A stretch of 64,000 nucleotides of DNA from Komagataella phaffii GS115 (Eukaryota; Ascomycota; Pichiomycetes; Pichiales; Pichiaceae). Location of the stretch: NCBI RefSeq assembly GCF_000027005.1, contig NC_012964.1:1426001-1490000 (forward strand), written 5' to 3'. Below, one piece after another: positions 50,728 through 59,288 of the stretch. The notes under the pieces were generated by a model, which was not told the origin of the DNA, did not search any database, and worked only from the letters and a program-made list of their open reading frames with translations. Every line of letters starts with the position of its first letter. Position 1 is the first letter of the stretch. Made by a program: the position numbers and the translations under genes.

Positions 50728-52551
50728 CTAAGAGTTTAATATCAAACTTCCATTTCTGAATAGCCAGCACAGCTCAACATGTCTCCAATTAGAATCAACA
50801 TCAATCCCTTTTTCAATCATCAATTGTACCAAGTTCTTGATTATGCTTTGTTCTAACCCCTTGGTGTAGGCAGGTCTCTGAAATGGGTCGATTATTTTGA
50901 TTGCTAGAAGTAGCCACAACGATGCCTTACGATGTCGAGTAAGTCCCAGTTTTTCCATATCAATATTCTTTATTCTTAGCTTGTCACTGGGCCTACTAAC
51001 TTCTTGATGGTTCAAAGGGCGAGAATAAATGGTATAGGCAAAGGAAATATGCTGGTATATGACCGCCAAAGCAGATCCTTGAAGAATTTTCATAGAAAGC
51101 AGCTTTCTTAGTAACTTAATTGATTGGACAAGATACAGCTCATTCATAAAAGCTTCTCCCATGGAAATGAATAGTTCACTCATCAGGATGCAAGATCTCA
51201 AGGTATTAGTTCTAAGTGAACATCTTGAAAGGTAAGTGTAGTGCAGGTTTTCAATCGTTGGAAGGATTAAATCGTTGATAATTTTATTGGTAATTCCCAC
51301 CGTGTTTCCGTTGCCTTCATTCGGCACGGATGCTTGCTTGGAACTTGCTCCGATCAATAAGGAAAAAATCATGAAGTCCTGTAACGAAGCCAAATAGGTC
51401 CACGATCTATCTTTCAAAAAATCTTTCTTCAACAAGTCATAGGTTGTATAAGATTTTTTGTAGTCTCTCATCATGAAGTACCAGTCTGCCAGTCGCCTGA
51501 TCTTGAATTCCTGAGATTTATGGTGGTAGTATCCTTGCACCGCATTGAATCCATTTTCATCAATTCCCTGTTGCCTTTCCTGTTCTGAGAACGTCTCAAT
51601 GCTTCTCTTAGATCCTTTCCAAAAACGATTGCTGAAACTTTTTCTTGGAACAATAAGGTTTTCATGCCATTCATTTACTTTTTTCTCCATGAATGGGAAA
51701 ACGACTTTAGTAGTAAGATGCTTATAAAAGCCATGAATATCTTCCTGTAAGGTCTTTGGAATAATCATAATTTCTGGATGTGAACTAAAAGCAAAGACAC
51801 TTCTTTTAATTGTCGTTTCATTCAAATTTTTGGTCTTATCATTCGGGTTTAAACTCAAAATCAAAGAGGATAGACCAAACTTGTTTTTCAAAGAATCCCG
51901 TAACCATAATCCCTGCTGAAAATCAGTTTCAATACTCAAGTCAACAATGATAATACAAAGTGGATTAATCTCCTTGAGATCTACCCAAAAAGGCACTTTG
52001 GTACCCTTCCACTGGGTGTAGAGTGCACCAATACTCTGGCAGTCATCCTGAGTCGTTAATACAAACAATTGAAATATGGGGTGGGAGAATGTCTCAAAAT
52101 TTGAAAGGGTGTGGCCACCTAGGATTTTTGAAAGAAATCTAAGAGACACAGACTTATACAATCTCGATCTCTCAGCTTCCACTGCAGTTTCTGCTAGCTG
52201 TTGATCGATTAGTTTTAGCATGTCATAGATTGATGAATGAAACTCCTCCAAATCAAAGAGTTCTTCATTTGTCTGAAATGATTGCAGTGGCATATCTGAT
52301 ATTGATTCAATGAAGCGAATCGAGACTTCTTGAGTGGAATCAATATTATCATCTTGGAAGTACTGCATCAGTTGGAGGATGTTGTTGAATCCGAACCTCT
52401 TAGCAATATCATCAGATAATTGGGTCGAAGAAATAGAAACTCTTGGAGAGAATCCATGAAGAATTACGGCAATCGAAACTGAGAAAGGGGAAAAATCATC
52501 AGACTCAACTCGATCAAATCTTTTCTGGAGATTAACCAAAGTTAATTCCAT
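50728..52551 (-). CDS. TRS85: TRAPPIII subunit Trs85
   Basis: A 607-residue subunit specific to TRAPPIII, the exchange factor for the Rab Ypt1 in autophagy and endosome-to-Golgi traffic. The clearest match is the TRAPPC8/Trs85 block at about residues 340-395 (HKSQEFKIRRLADWYFMM, YKKSYTTYDLLKKDFLKD and AWTYLASLQDF-like RSWTYLASLQDF), preceded by the conserved FPFMEKKVNEWHENL. The N-terminal third is divergent, as expected. The length is a little under S. cerevisiae Trs85 (698). The ATG at 52551 is the first in frame. A possible upstream start plus splice signals lie at 52607-52661. Confidence 0.87.
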   Translation of the reverse strand: MELTLVNLQKRFDRVESDDFSPFSVSIAVILHGFSPRVSISSTQLSDDIAKRFGFNNILQLMQYFQDDNIDSTQEVSIRFIESISDMPLQSFQTNEELFDLEEFHSSIYDMLKLIDQQLAETAVEAERSRLYKSVSLRFLSKILGGHTLSNFETFSHPIFQLFVLTTQDDCQSIGALYTQWKGTKVPFWVDLKEINPLCIIIVDLSIETDFQQGLWLRDSLKNKFGLSSLILSLNPNDKTKNLNETTIKRSVFAFSSHPEIMIIPKTLQEDIHGFYKHLTTKVVFPFMEKKVNEWHENLIVPRKSFSNRFWKGSKRSIETFSEQERQQGIDENGFNAVQGYYHHKSQEFKIRRLADWYFMMRDYKKSYTTYDLLKKDFLKDRSWTYLASLQDFMIFSLLIGASSKQASVPNEGNGNTVGITNKIINDLILPTIENLHYTYLSRCSLRTNTLRSCILMSELFISMGEAFMNELYLVQSIKLLRKLLSMKILQGSALAVIYQHISFAYTIYSRPLNHQEVSRPSDKLRIKNIDMEKLGLTRHRKASLWLLLAIKIIDPFQRPAYTKGLEQSIIKNLVQLMIEKGIDVDSNWRHVELCWLFRNGSLILNS

Positions 52552-53114
52552 CGTACAAGGAAAAGAAAAGTATTGTCAGACTTAAGTGGTCGGAATCTAC
52601 TCGCGACTAGGTACCAAGAGATTAGTTAGTACTAGTATTTACTTCATGATATACCTACCATGTTTTGTCACTAAAATGAAAATTTCTTGTGCCAGTTTTG
52701 CAATTGGGCTAAGAAGGGGATTACCAATTTAATCAAGTGAGTCTGTCCCCTTTTATTTTTCCTTTTATTTGGCTGATTGTTTTTATCCATTTATATGCGC
52801 CGACACCTACTAGATACTTAAAAATTGACTCCTAAATTTGTGAGATTTTGCGAAGTGAACTAAGCTCTTTTTGGCTCCCTTTTTTCCGATGTCGTTGTTT
52901 GAGCTTGTATTAAGGAAGAGCAATGTCGGGGGCATTCTTCCATATATTGTCTAGCAGGTTTCCCTCAGAATTTCGAAGATAGCGTGTCGCGAACTTATTT
53001 AGTCATTTCATGTGCTACTATTAAACAATCACAGGCCCTGAGGTAACTGGTTTCCAACTTTTTCCTCATATTGTCTCCCTCTTATTCTAATATCCTTGCC
53101 AATTACATGTCATT
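52552..53114. promoter_or_regulatory. Divergent intergenic region TRS85 / ARA2
   Basis: 563 AT-rich bp with both promoters. On the TRS85 side an upstream ATG at 52661 is directly followed by GTAGGT, with TACTAAC at 52625-52631 and an AG at 52607-52608, which could be a leader intron. No coding gene is seen. Confidence 0.45.
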
Positions 53115-54191
53115 ATGCCAGAAATCGAGAACGCTACCAGTTTCAAGATCGGCCCAGCATTTTCAAAGGTTTCAGGGAAGCTACAGGATATTTCAAAGCT
53201 TATACTTGGAGGGGCGGTATTCAATACACAGTATAACGATGACCCGTATAATATGGATATTGTCAATCTTTTAAAATTTGGATTCCTGCATGGAATCAAC
53301 ACCATAGATACTTCTCCCTACTATGGTCCTTCGGAATTGCTCTTAGGTAAAAGTTTGAATTACCTGATTAATGAAGCAAATTACATAAAAAGGGATGAAT
53401 TTTACATTTGCACCAAGGTTGGCCGTGTTAAGTTAAATGATTTTGACTACTCACCTGCCTGGATTCAAGCAAGCATTTTGAGGTCATTAGAGCGGCTTCA
53501 CACCGATTACTTAGATTTGGTGCATCTCCATGATGTTGAGTTTGTTGAAGAGGACAAGGTATTACAAGCTTTGAGGAAACTGAAACGACTGAAGCAAAAA
53601 GGAACAATTAGACATTTCGGTATTTCTGGGTATCCAGTTGATTATTTGTATCGCATAGCTCTTCTTTGTGCTAATGATCCCACAATAGGCCCTCTTGATT
53701 CTGTTTTGAGTTACTGTAACGGATGCCTTCAAAATACTCGATTATTTGATTACTATGACAAATTCTTAAGTAATTGTGGCATTCAAGTGGTGTTGAATGC
53801 ATCAATTTTATCTATGTCAATGTTGCGTCTTCAAGAAGTGAAACCATTTCATCCGGCACCACAGTTACTTAAAGCTGCCGTGCGAGAAATAGCTATGGAT
53901 ATGAAAAGGAACTATAATGAAGATCTCGCTGATTTCGCCACCAGGTTTGCATTGAGGAATTGGTTATTCAAGTCGGGATCGACAATTTTGGGAAGCTCAA
54001 CTGTAGAAGAGCTGAAGTCAGCTCTGCAACAGTTCCATCTAGTTAGTTCAGATATTAACCACATCAATCGAAGAGATGAGATCCTCGTCAAGAAATACAG
54101 AAACGTGCTTGGAGATCACTACAATGAGGTATGGGAAAGTGGCATTCCTCAGAAGACATCAAATTCGGTATCAATTGACCACAGTTACTAA
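53115..54191 (+). CDS. ARA2: NAD-dependent D-arabinose dehydrogenase (aldo-keto reductase)
   Basis: A 358-residue aldo-keto reductase that oxidises D-arabinose toward D-erythroascorbic acid, the yeast antioxidant analogue of vitamin C. Characteristic blocks are SKLILGGAVFNTQY, HGINTIDTSPYYGPSE (catalytic Asp and Tyr), FYICTKVGRV (catalytic Lys), YLDLVHLHDVEFVEED (His), FGISGYPVDYL, LDSVLSYCNGCLQN and ILGSSTVEELKSAL. End-to-end similarity to S. cerevisiae Ara2 (YMR041C, 335) extends to the C-terminal EVWESGIP. The N-terminus is about 20 residues longer, and I see no targeting signal. Confidence 0.93.
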   Translation: MPEIENATSFKIGPAFSKVSGKLQDISKLILGGAVFNTQYNDDPYNMDIVNLLKFGFLHGINTIDTSPYYGPSELLLGKSLNYLINEANYIKRDEFYICTKVGRVKLNDFDYSPAWIQASILRSLERLHTDYLDLVHLHDVEFVEEDKVLQALRKLKRLKQKGTIRHFGISGYPVDYLYRIALLCANDPTIGPLDSVLSYCNGCLQNTRLFDYYDKFLSNCGIQVVLNASILSMSMLRLQEVKPFHPAPQLLKAAVREIAMDMKRNYNEDLADFATRFALRNWLFKSGSTILGSSTVEELKSALQQFHLVSSDINHINRRDEILVKKYRNVLGDHYNEVWESGIPQKTSNSVSIDHSY

Positions 54192-54256
54192 AACTCTTCA
54201 ACTCTTCAACCAGAATCAGTGCCGTCAACATTTACACACTGATTGCTCTTCTTCTT

Positions 54257-56965
54257 TCATAGTTTGAATTTATCTTTCGCTAGTTTGACCGCAGCGTTAC
54301 TAATGACCACGACATTTCTCTCCACACTAAAGGTCTGAAACACCAGTAGTTCATTGCCGTCTTTCCAAACTTTTAGCCTCAACTTTTCACCGGGGTATAC
54401 GACATTTGAGAATCTGCATTTAGCTTCATCAAAAATACCAAACGTATCTACTAATTTCTTGACGGATATTCCAAATGAACACAGTCCATGAAGTATCGGT
54501 TTGTCGAAATTAGCCCCTTTAGCAAAACCAGGGTCGATATGTAAAGGATTGAAATCCCCAGATAGCCTGTAAATTGCAGCCTGGTCAAACGAGGTATCCA
54601 ATATTGATTCAAAATCGGGCCGTCTGGAAGGTGGATTGAAAGATTGGGTAGCAAATTTGGATCTTGACTGTCTGAAGACTTTGTTGCCAACCATCGATTG
54701 AGAACCTCGAACAAAAAAAGACCCTTCATTGTAAAACACCGTTTCTTTAGTTACTTTGTCGATAGTTTCATAGCCAGCAACAACAAGTGCATTTTTGCCT
54801 TTATTCTCAACTGCGATAGGATATGATTTTGTTACCAAATCACCGGAGGTAGGGAGGGGAATTTTGTTGAGTTTAAGATACTGCTCTCCATGTAGTAGCA
54901 TCATAGGATTGAAATTATTCAGTAGGGACTCCATGTTCAATCCACCATCATCTTGTACCATGAAAGGAATGACTCCAAAAGAGGGAACAGGTTGAAAATC
55001 TTCGTCTCCTTCATACACATATCTCGACTCATTTGCATGAGATCCAACTCCCAAGTTATAAAGAATTACATCACGATGATTGAATTTATACGATGAAACT
55101 TTGGCTTCTTTTTCATCATCGTCATCAACATCATCAAGATTGTCATCCTCACTTTCCTCCTCATCTTCATTTCTCGTAGCACTGAGTATGGCCATGGACG
55201 ACTCCTGTGTGCTTGAAATAGGGATCCCGTTTTGTACATCAGTCACGGCACTCCAATTCTTCAAAATGAATTCTGGTGATGGTTTAGAATCGTTACAAAC
55301 AATGCCACTGGCTCTTTTCCATCGGGTCTTCCCTATCCAACCTCCACCAACTTCAAAAAGTTCGCCGCTAATCCCCAGTTCGCTACTCGCTAAGAGAACT
55401 ACAAGAGGAGATACTTGGGAAGGTGGAAACAAATCTAGTTCTTTTTCTGACATTATCGTTTTGGTCATAGAAGTCGCAGCGTGCGGCGCAATAGTGTTCA
55501 CATGTATATTGTGTTTCTTTCCTTCGATAGCTAAGGTTCTGGATAAACCCAAAACACCTGCTTTCGAAGCTGCGTAATTTGCTTGACCAAAATTTCCATA
55601 AATACCAGAAGTCGAAGTAGTATTAATGATCACACCTGCATTCTGCTTGAGAAATATGGGCCATACTAGTTTACAGAGTTTGAATGTAGCGAGAAGATGA
55701 ACTTGATACACTTGATTCCATTCTTGTTCCGACATCTTTAAAAATGACCTATCTCTCAAAATACCGGCATTATTGACCAGAACATGGATTCTACCAAATT
55801 TTTCGCAAATCTCATTGATAATTTTTTCAGGCTCCTTTACAACATCATGCTTTGAAGGATAAGCCTTGCCGCCAGCTTCCTTAATTTCCTGCACAACTGT
55901 AAAGGGGTCCTTGAAATCGTTCACAATAACAATTGCGCCATAACGGGCGAACCACAGTGCATGGCTTCTGCCCAATCCAGAACCTGCACCTGTAATGAGT
56001 ACCACCTTTTCTTTCAAGGAGTTTATGGTGACCTTTCCCTGACTATTTTCGATGGGCATTCTTGAAGCCTTTTTGAAAGCGGATTCATAATCTTTCAGCT
56101 CTCTCGGGTATGAAGATTGTGAGCCTTTTTCAAAAGTTGTTAATTCGTTCCATTTATGAAGGATTGCTTCGGGAGTATAGCTATCGTTAGGATTGAAATA
56201 AGACCCACCACTCCTTTGCCATGTAATCTGACCATAAAACCCAGCAGCAACTTCAAAGATCCCTCCGGTGGATGGGACCATATCATGACCTAACAGTAAT
56301 ACCAAGGGTGCAACTTTATCCGGTCCTAGTTTTTCCAAGATATCTTCAGGTAAGATTGCTTCAGTCATTCTAGATCTCGCTAACGGCGCAATAGCGTTGA
56401 CCTTGATATTGTACTTTTGACCTTCTTTTGCTAATGTCTCAGCCAAAGCTACCAGGGCGAGCTTAGCGGCAGAGTAATTTGCCTGACCAAAGTTACCATA
56501 AAGGCCTGCCGGAGAAGCAGTATTTATTATTCGTCCATACTTTTGTTGCTTGAAGAATTTCCAGGCATATTTTGTAAGCTTGAAGGCACCAGTTAAATGA
56601 ACATCAATAACCTGCTGAAACTGTTCTTCTGTCATTTTTTTGAAGGAAGAATCGTTCAGAATACCTGCATTGTTTACAAGCACATGTATTGCGCCAAAAG
56701 ATTTGATAGCAGTGTCAATGATCCCTTCGGGATTCAATACTACATTGTCGTAGTTAGCAACTGCTTCCCCACCTGCTTCTTTTATATTTGCCACAACCAG
56801 ATCTGCCGCTCTGGATGACGTCCCAGCCCCTCCAAGAGTCCCACCTAAGTCGTTGACCACAACTTTGGCACCTCTAGAGGCAAATTGAAGAGCATATTCC
56901 TTACCGAGGCCACCACCGGCACCAGTAATGACAACCACCTTATTGTCAAATCTTAATTGGGACAT
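54257..56965 (-). CDS. FOX2: Peroxisomal multifunctional beta-oxidation enzyme (MFE-2)
   Basis: A 902-residue peroxisomal enzyme with two (3R)-hydroxyacyl-CoA dehydrogenase domains and an enoyl-CoA hydratase 2 domain. It performs the middle steps of fatty-acid beta-oxidation. I start at the ATG at 56965 (MSQLRFDNK); the 43 in-frame codons upstream begin with TTG. SDR domain 1 has VVVITGAGGGLGKEYAL and YSAAKLALVALAETLAKEG. SDR domain 2 (from about 320) has VVLITGAGSGLGRSHAL and YAASKAGVLGLSRTL. An acidic linker follows at about 597-618 (EDEEESEDD then poly-Asp). The hydratase 2 motif is YRLSGDFNPLHIDPGFA. The length equals S. cerevisiae Fox2 (900). The protein ends KFKL, an atypical PTS1. Confidence 0.95.
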   Translation of the reverse strand: MSQLRFDNKVVVITGAGGGLGKEYALQFASRGAKVVVNDLGGTLGGAGTSSRAADLVVANIKEAGGEAVANYDNVVLNPEGIIDTAIKSFGAIHVLVNNAGILNDSSFKKMTEEQFQQVIDVHLTGAFKLTKYAWKFFKQQKYGRIINTASPAGLYGNFGQANYSAAKLALVALAETLAKEGQKYNIKVNAIAPLARSRMTEAILPEDILEKLGPDKVAPLVLLLGHDMVPSTGGIFEVAAGFYGQITWQRSGGSYFNPNDSYTPEAILHKWNELTTFEKGSQSSYPRELKDYESAFKKASRMPIENSQGKVTINSLKEKVVLITGAGSGLGRSHALWFARYGAIVIVNDFKDPFTVVQEIKEAGGKAYPSKHDVVKEPEKIINEICEKFGRIHVLVNNAGILRDRSFLKMSEQEWNQVYQVHLLATFKLCKLVWPIFLKQNAGVIINTTSTSGIYGNFGQANYAASKAGVLGLSRTLAIEGKKHNIHVNTIAPHAATSMTKTIMSEKELDLFPPSQVSPLVVLLASSELGISGELFEVGGGWIGKTRWKRASGIVCNDSKPSPEFILKNWSAVTDVQNGIPISSTQESSMAILSATRNEDEEESEDDNLDDVDDDDEKEAKVSSYKFNHRDVILYNLGVGSHANESRYVYEGDEDFQPVPSFGVIPFMVQDDGGLNMESLLNNFNPMMLLHGEQYLKLNKIPLPTSGDLVTKSYPIAVENKGKNALVVAGYETIDKVTKETVFYNEGSFFVRGSQSMVGNKVFRQSRSKFATQSFNPPSRRPDFESILDTSFDQAAIYRLSGDFNPLHIDPGFAKGANFDKPILHGLCSFGISVKKLVDTFGIFDEAKCRFSNVVYPGEKLRLKVWKDGNELLVFQTFSVERNVVVISNAAVKLAKDKFKL

Positions 56966-57161
56966 CTGTAATCTATGAATCTTTAGGACGAAGTTAAGTA
57001 CGAGAACTGGAACGCACTTTATATTAATATATGCCTTTTCGTCGGCACTCCTTAACCATTGACATATGATTAAGGTGTGGGGAGTAGTTTCCAACTCGGG
57101 TCAGGGTGCCGGTTTATAAACGGGAGCATGTGAATTGAAGGTAAGTCCAGAAGGTGTTCGG

Positions 57162-58082
57162 ATGTTACATTTGATCTTCAAGTGGCCAAGGAATGTAAGC
57201 CATAAAAGCGATACTGTAGGTGGATTCCTTATGGTGGTTCGACATTCCACTACAACCCAGTTTTCGTTATATTCCCATTTACTCTCACTAACCAAAATAC
57301 TAAATCTTGTACACTGCGATTCATGTGTCAAGATTCCCCAATACCTTAGCCAGAAGCTGGCTCCAGCAGGTTTCACGTATGGAAATAATGAAAAAGAATT
57401 GATTCAGCGATCGAAACCATGGAAGCAAATCTCTGGGGGTAGAAGAGTTATCAGCCCGTTACCAAACTTTAATTTCGACTTTCCTTTGAATTCAAATGCT
57501 TTGTCAAAGCCAGTTGCTTCAATTCATGCTAGTTTTGTGAAATCGACAGATCCCATCGCCCGAAGTTTTTCACAACTAAAAGGAGTAGTCAGCAGCTTAA
57601 GCAAGCTGTACAAGTCAAAGCCAATTTATGTGTACTCTTGTGACTATTTTTGTTTGAAATTTTATTCAAAGTATCAGTACACAGGATTGATCAGGAAGAC
57701 AAAACCAGGAATACTCTTGAAAACCTATGGGCACAATTATAACTCCTTCAAAGTCCACAAACTATCCGCCACTTCGTTTACTCGCACTATGAACCCATTT
57801 GAATATGCAATCCACAGAAGGCGCACTCGTAGTATCTACAAAAAGCTGTTTATGGATAGGTTTCTTGGCAGAGACGGATTGTATGAGTTTATCATATTCA
57901 AGATTCCTCATCAGAAGGATATTGCATACCTAAGGAATCGAGTATGTCACTGTCTAAATGAAGTTAACGACTTAGATGAGGAGTGCCTCAGGAGTGTAGG
58001 CCAGAAGGAAATTAAATCCATTAATAAAGGGCTTATAAATAAACAGTGCAAACTGCTGGGACTGCCTATTTTGCTCAGATAG
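57162..58082 (+). CDS. Unrecognised basic protein, possibly mitochondrial
   Basis: I do not recognise this 306-residue protein. The frame extends back to a TTG at 57135; the first ATG is at 57162 and another in-frame ATG at 57231 (MVVRHSTTTQFSLYSH) would give a presequence-like start rich in Arg, Ser and Thr. The rest is basic and Tyr/Phe/Lys-rich with no membrane segment: KPIYVYSCDYFCLKFYSKY, KTYGHNYNSFKVHKLSATSF and IHRRRTRSIYKKLF. The composition suggests an RNA-associated or mitochondrial gene-expression factor, but this is inference. The frame is long and uninterrupted and sits between FOX2 (divergent) and PUS9 (convergent, 29 bp away), so a real gene is likely. Confidence 0.65.
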   Translation: MLHLIFKWPRNVSHKSDTVGGFLMVVRHSTTTQFSLYSHLLSLTKILNLVHCDSCVKIPQYLSQKLAPAGFTYGNNEKELIQRSKPWKQISGGRRVISPLPNFNFDFPLNSNALSKPVASIHASFVKSTDPIARSFSQLKGVVSSLSKLYKSKPIYVYSCDYFCLKFYSKYQYTGLIRKTKPGILLKTYGHNYNSFKVHKLSATSFTRTMNPFEYAIHRRRTRSIYKKLFMDRFLGRDGLYEFIIFKIPHQKDIAYLRNRVCHCLNEVNDLDEECLRSVGQKEIKSINKGLINKQCKLLGLPILLR

Positions 58083-58111
58083 ATAGGCCCTTGGAAAAGA
58101 CAAGCATATAG

Positions 58112-59188
58112 TCAAACCTGCAGTTTAGCCCAAGGAGGATACCGAGTATGAAACTTCCAGTCAATTGACCGATAACTAAGCGCGTGCAGCCATATTCCCA
58201 ACTCTTCTGGATTCCTTTGCCTGTACAAGTTGATTCCGCATTTTGGGCAAGTATTTGCAGACCTTGATTCATCTCTTTTCTTTGTTGCTAATTTAACAAC
58301 TTGTTCAAATGACTTTTCACTTAGCGTTCCACACGGTGATTCTCTTCTTATACCAAGCAACTCGTTGAAACCATACAGTGGATCATTTGCTATGGGATGG
58401 CCCAGGTTTCTGAGATGGATCCGAATCTGGTGAGTCCGACCTGTTTTCGGGCTGCATTTTACTATACTTTGATTTAAGCTAGTACTATATGCGAGCCGTT
58501 GGAAATTAGTAAGTGCTTCTTTTGGTTCTGTAATTCCGTTTTCTTTTCCCCTTTTACAATCTATGTTAACAATTTTATCCGAACAAACGATATTGCCCAT
58601 CGGGAATTCACCATCTACACGAGCAATGTATGTTTTTTGTATGGAGTTCTGTTTCAACTGGGTTTGATACTTTGCTGCGGCACGGGGTGTCTTTCCAATA
58701 ATCAAAATACCTGAAGTCAATCTGTCCAATCGATGACACGGGTAAAGTGACGATACACCCAATTCATTTTTCATAATTTCTGTCATAGTGTTGTAATAAT
58801 ACTTGCCCGTAGGATGTACAGGAACACCGCATGGCTTGTTCACAACCAAAATATTATCATCCTGGTAGACAATCTCTTCCCCGATACCAACCTCAGGTTC
58901 ATGTTTGTGTTCTGTATTCACTACGCAGTCACCACTTTTAATAAGAGTACTATACAAAAGACTTTTGTCTATTGTTTGCTCTGTTGCGAGGCCCCTATTG
59001 CGTATGAGTTTTATTGTTCCATTGTCAATGTTTAATCTATAATACTCCTCACTCCTTGATTTGAACTCATTGCAAAAAACGTCCAAAACTGTCATGCCAA
59101 TCCATCTCCCTTTAACATGGAATACATGGGTATAAAAATACGGATTGCATTGCCTCAAGTTAGCATTTATCGTATATCTCATCTCCAT
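58112..59188 (-). CDS. PUS9: RluA-family tRNA pseudouridine synthase, Pus9-like
   Basis: A 358-residue pseudouridine synthase predicted to modify position 32 of tRNAs. An S4-like N-terminal part (TVLDVFCNEFKSRSEEYY) precedes the catalytic domain with VVNKPCGVPVHPTGKYYYNT, the active-site HRLDRLTSGILI (Asp155), KTYIARVDGEF and the fold-closing CSPKTGRTHQIRIHLRNLGHPIANDPLYG. The C-terminus has a Cys pair (CPKCGINLY) and WLHALSYRS. S. cerevisiae has mitochondrial Pus9 (462) and cytosolic Rib2/Pus8 (591, with an added deaminase domain). No deaminase domain is present here, so Pus9 is the better fit. The N-terminus is not a clear presequence. Confidence 0.85.
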   Translation of the reverse strand: MEMRYTINANLRQCNPYFYTHVFHVKGRWIGMTVLDVFCNEFKSRSEEYYRLNIDNGTIKLIRNRGLATEQTIDKSLLYSTLIKSGDCVVNTEHKHEPEVGIGEEIVYQDDNILVVNKPCGVPVHPTGKYYYNTMTEIMKNELGVSSLYPCHRLDRLTSGILIIGKTPRAAAKYQTQLKQNSIQKTYIARVDGEFPMGNIVCSDKIVNIDCKRGKENGITEPKEALTNFQRLAYSTSLNQSIVKCSPKTGRTHQIRIHLRNLGHPIANDPLYGFNELLGIRRESPCGTLSEKSFEQVVKLATKKRDESRSANTCPKCGINLYRQRNPEELGIWLHALSYRSIDWKFHTRYPPWAKLQV

Positions 59189-59288
59189 GGCACATTCGCT
59201 TTCCTCCTTCAGCGAACAATAACTATGCCGTTAAAAAGGATATTCGAGGCATTGTCCAAGTTCTCAGATTTGTTTGAATTCTCCAGTG

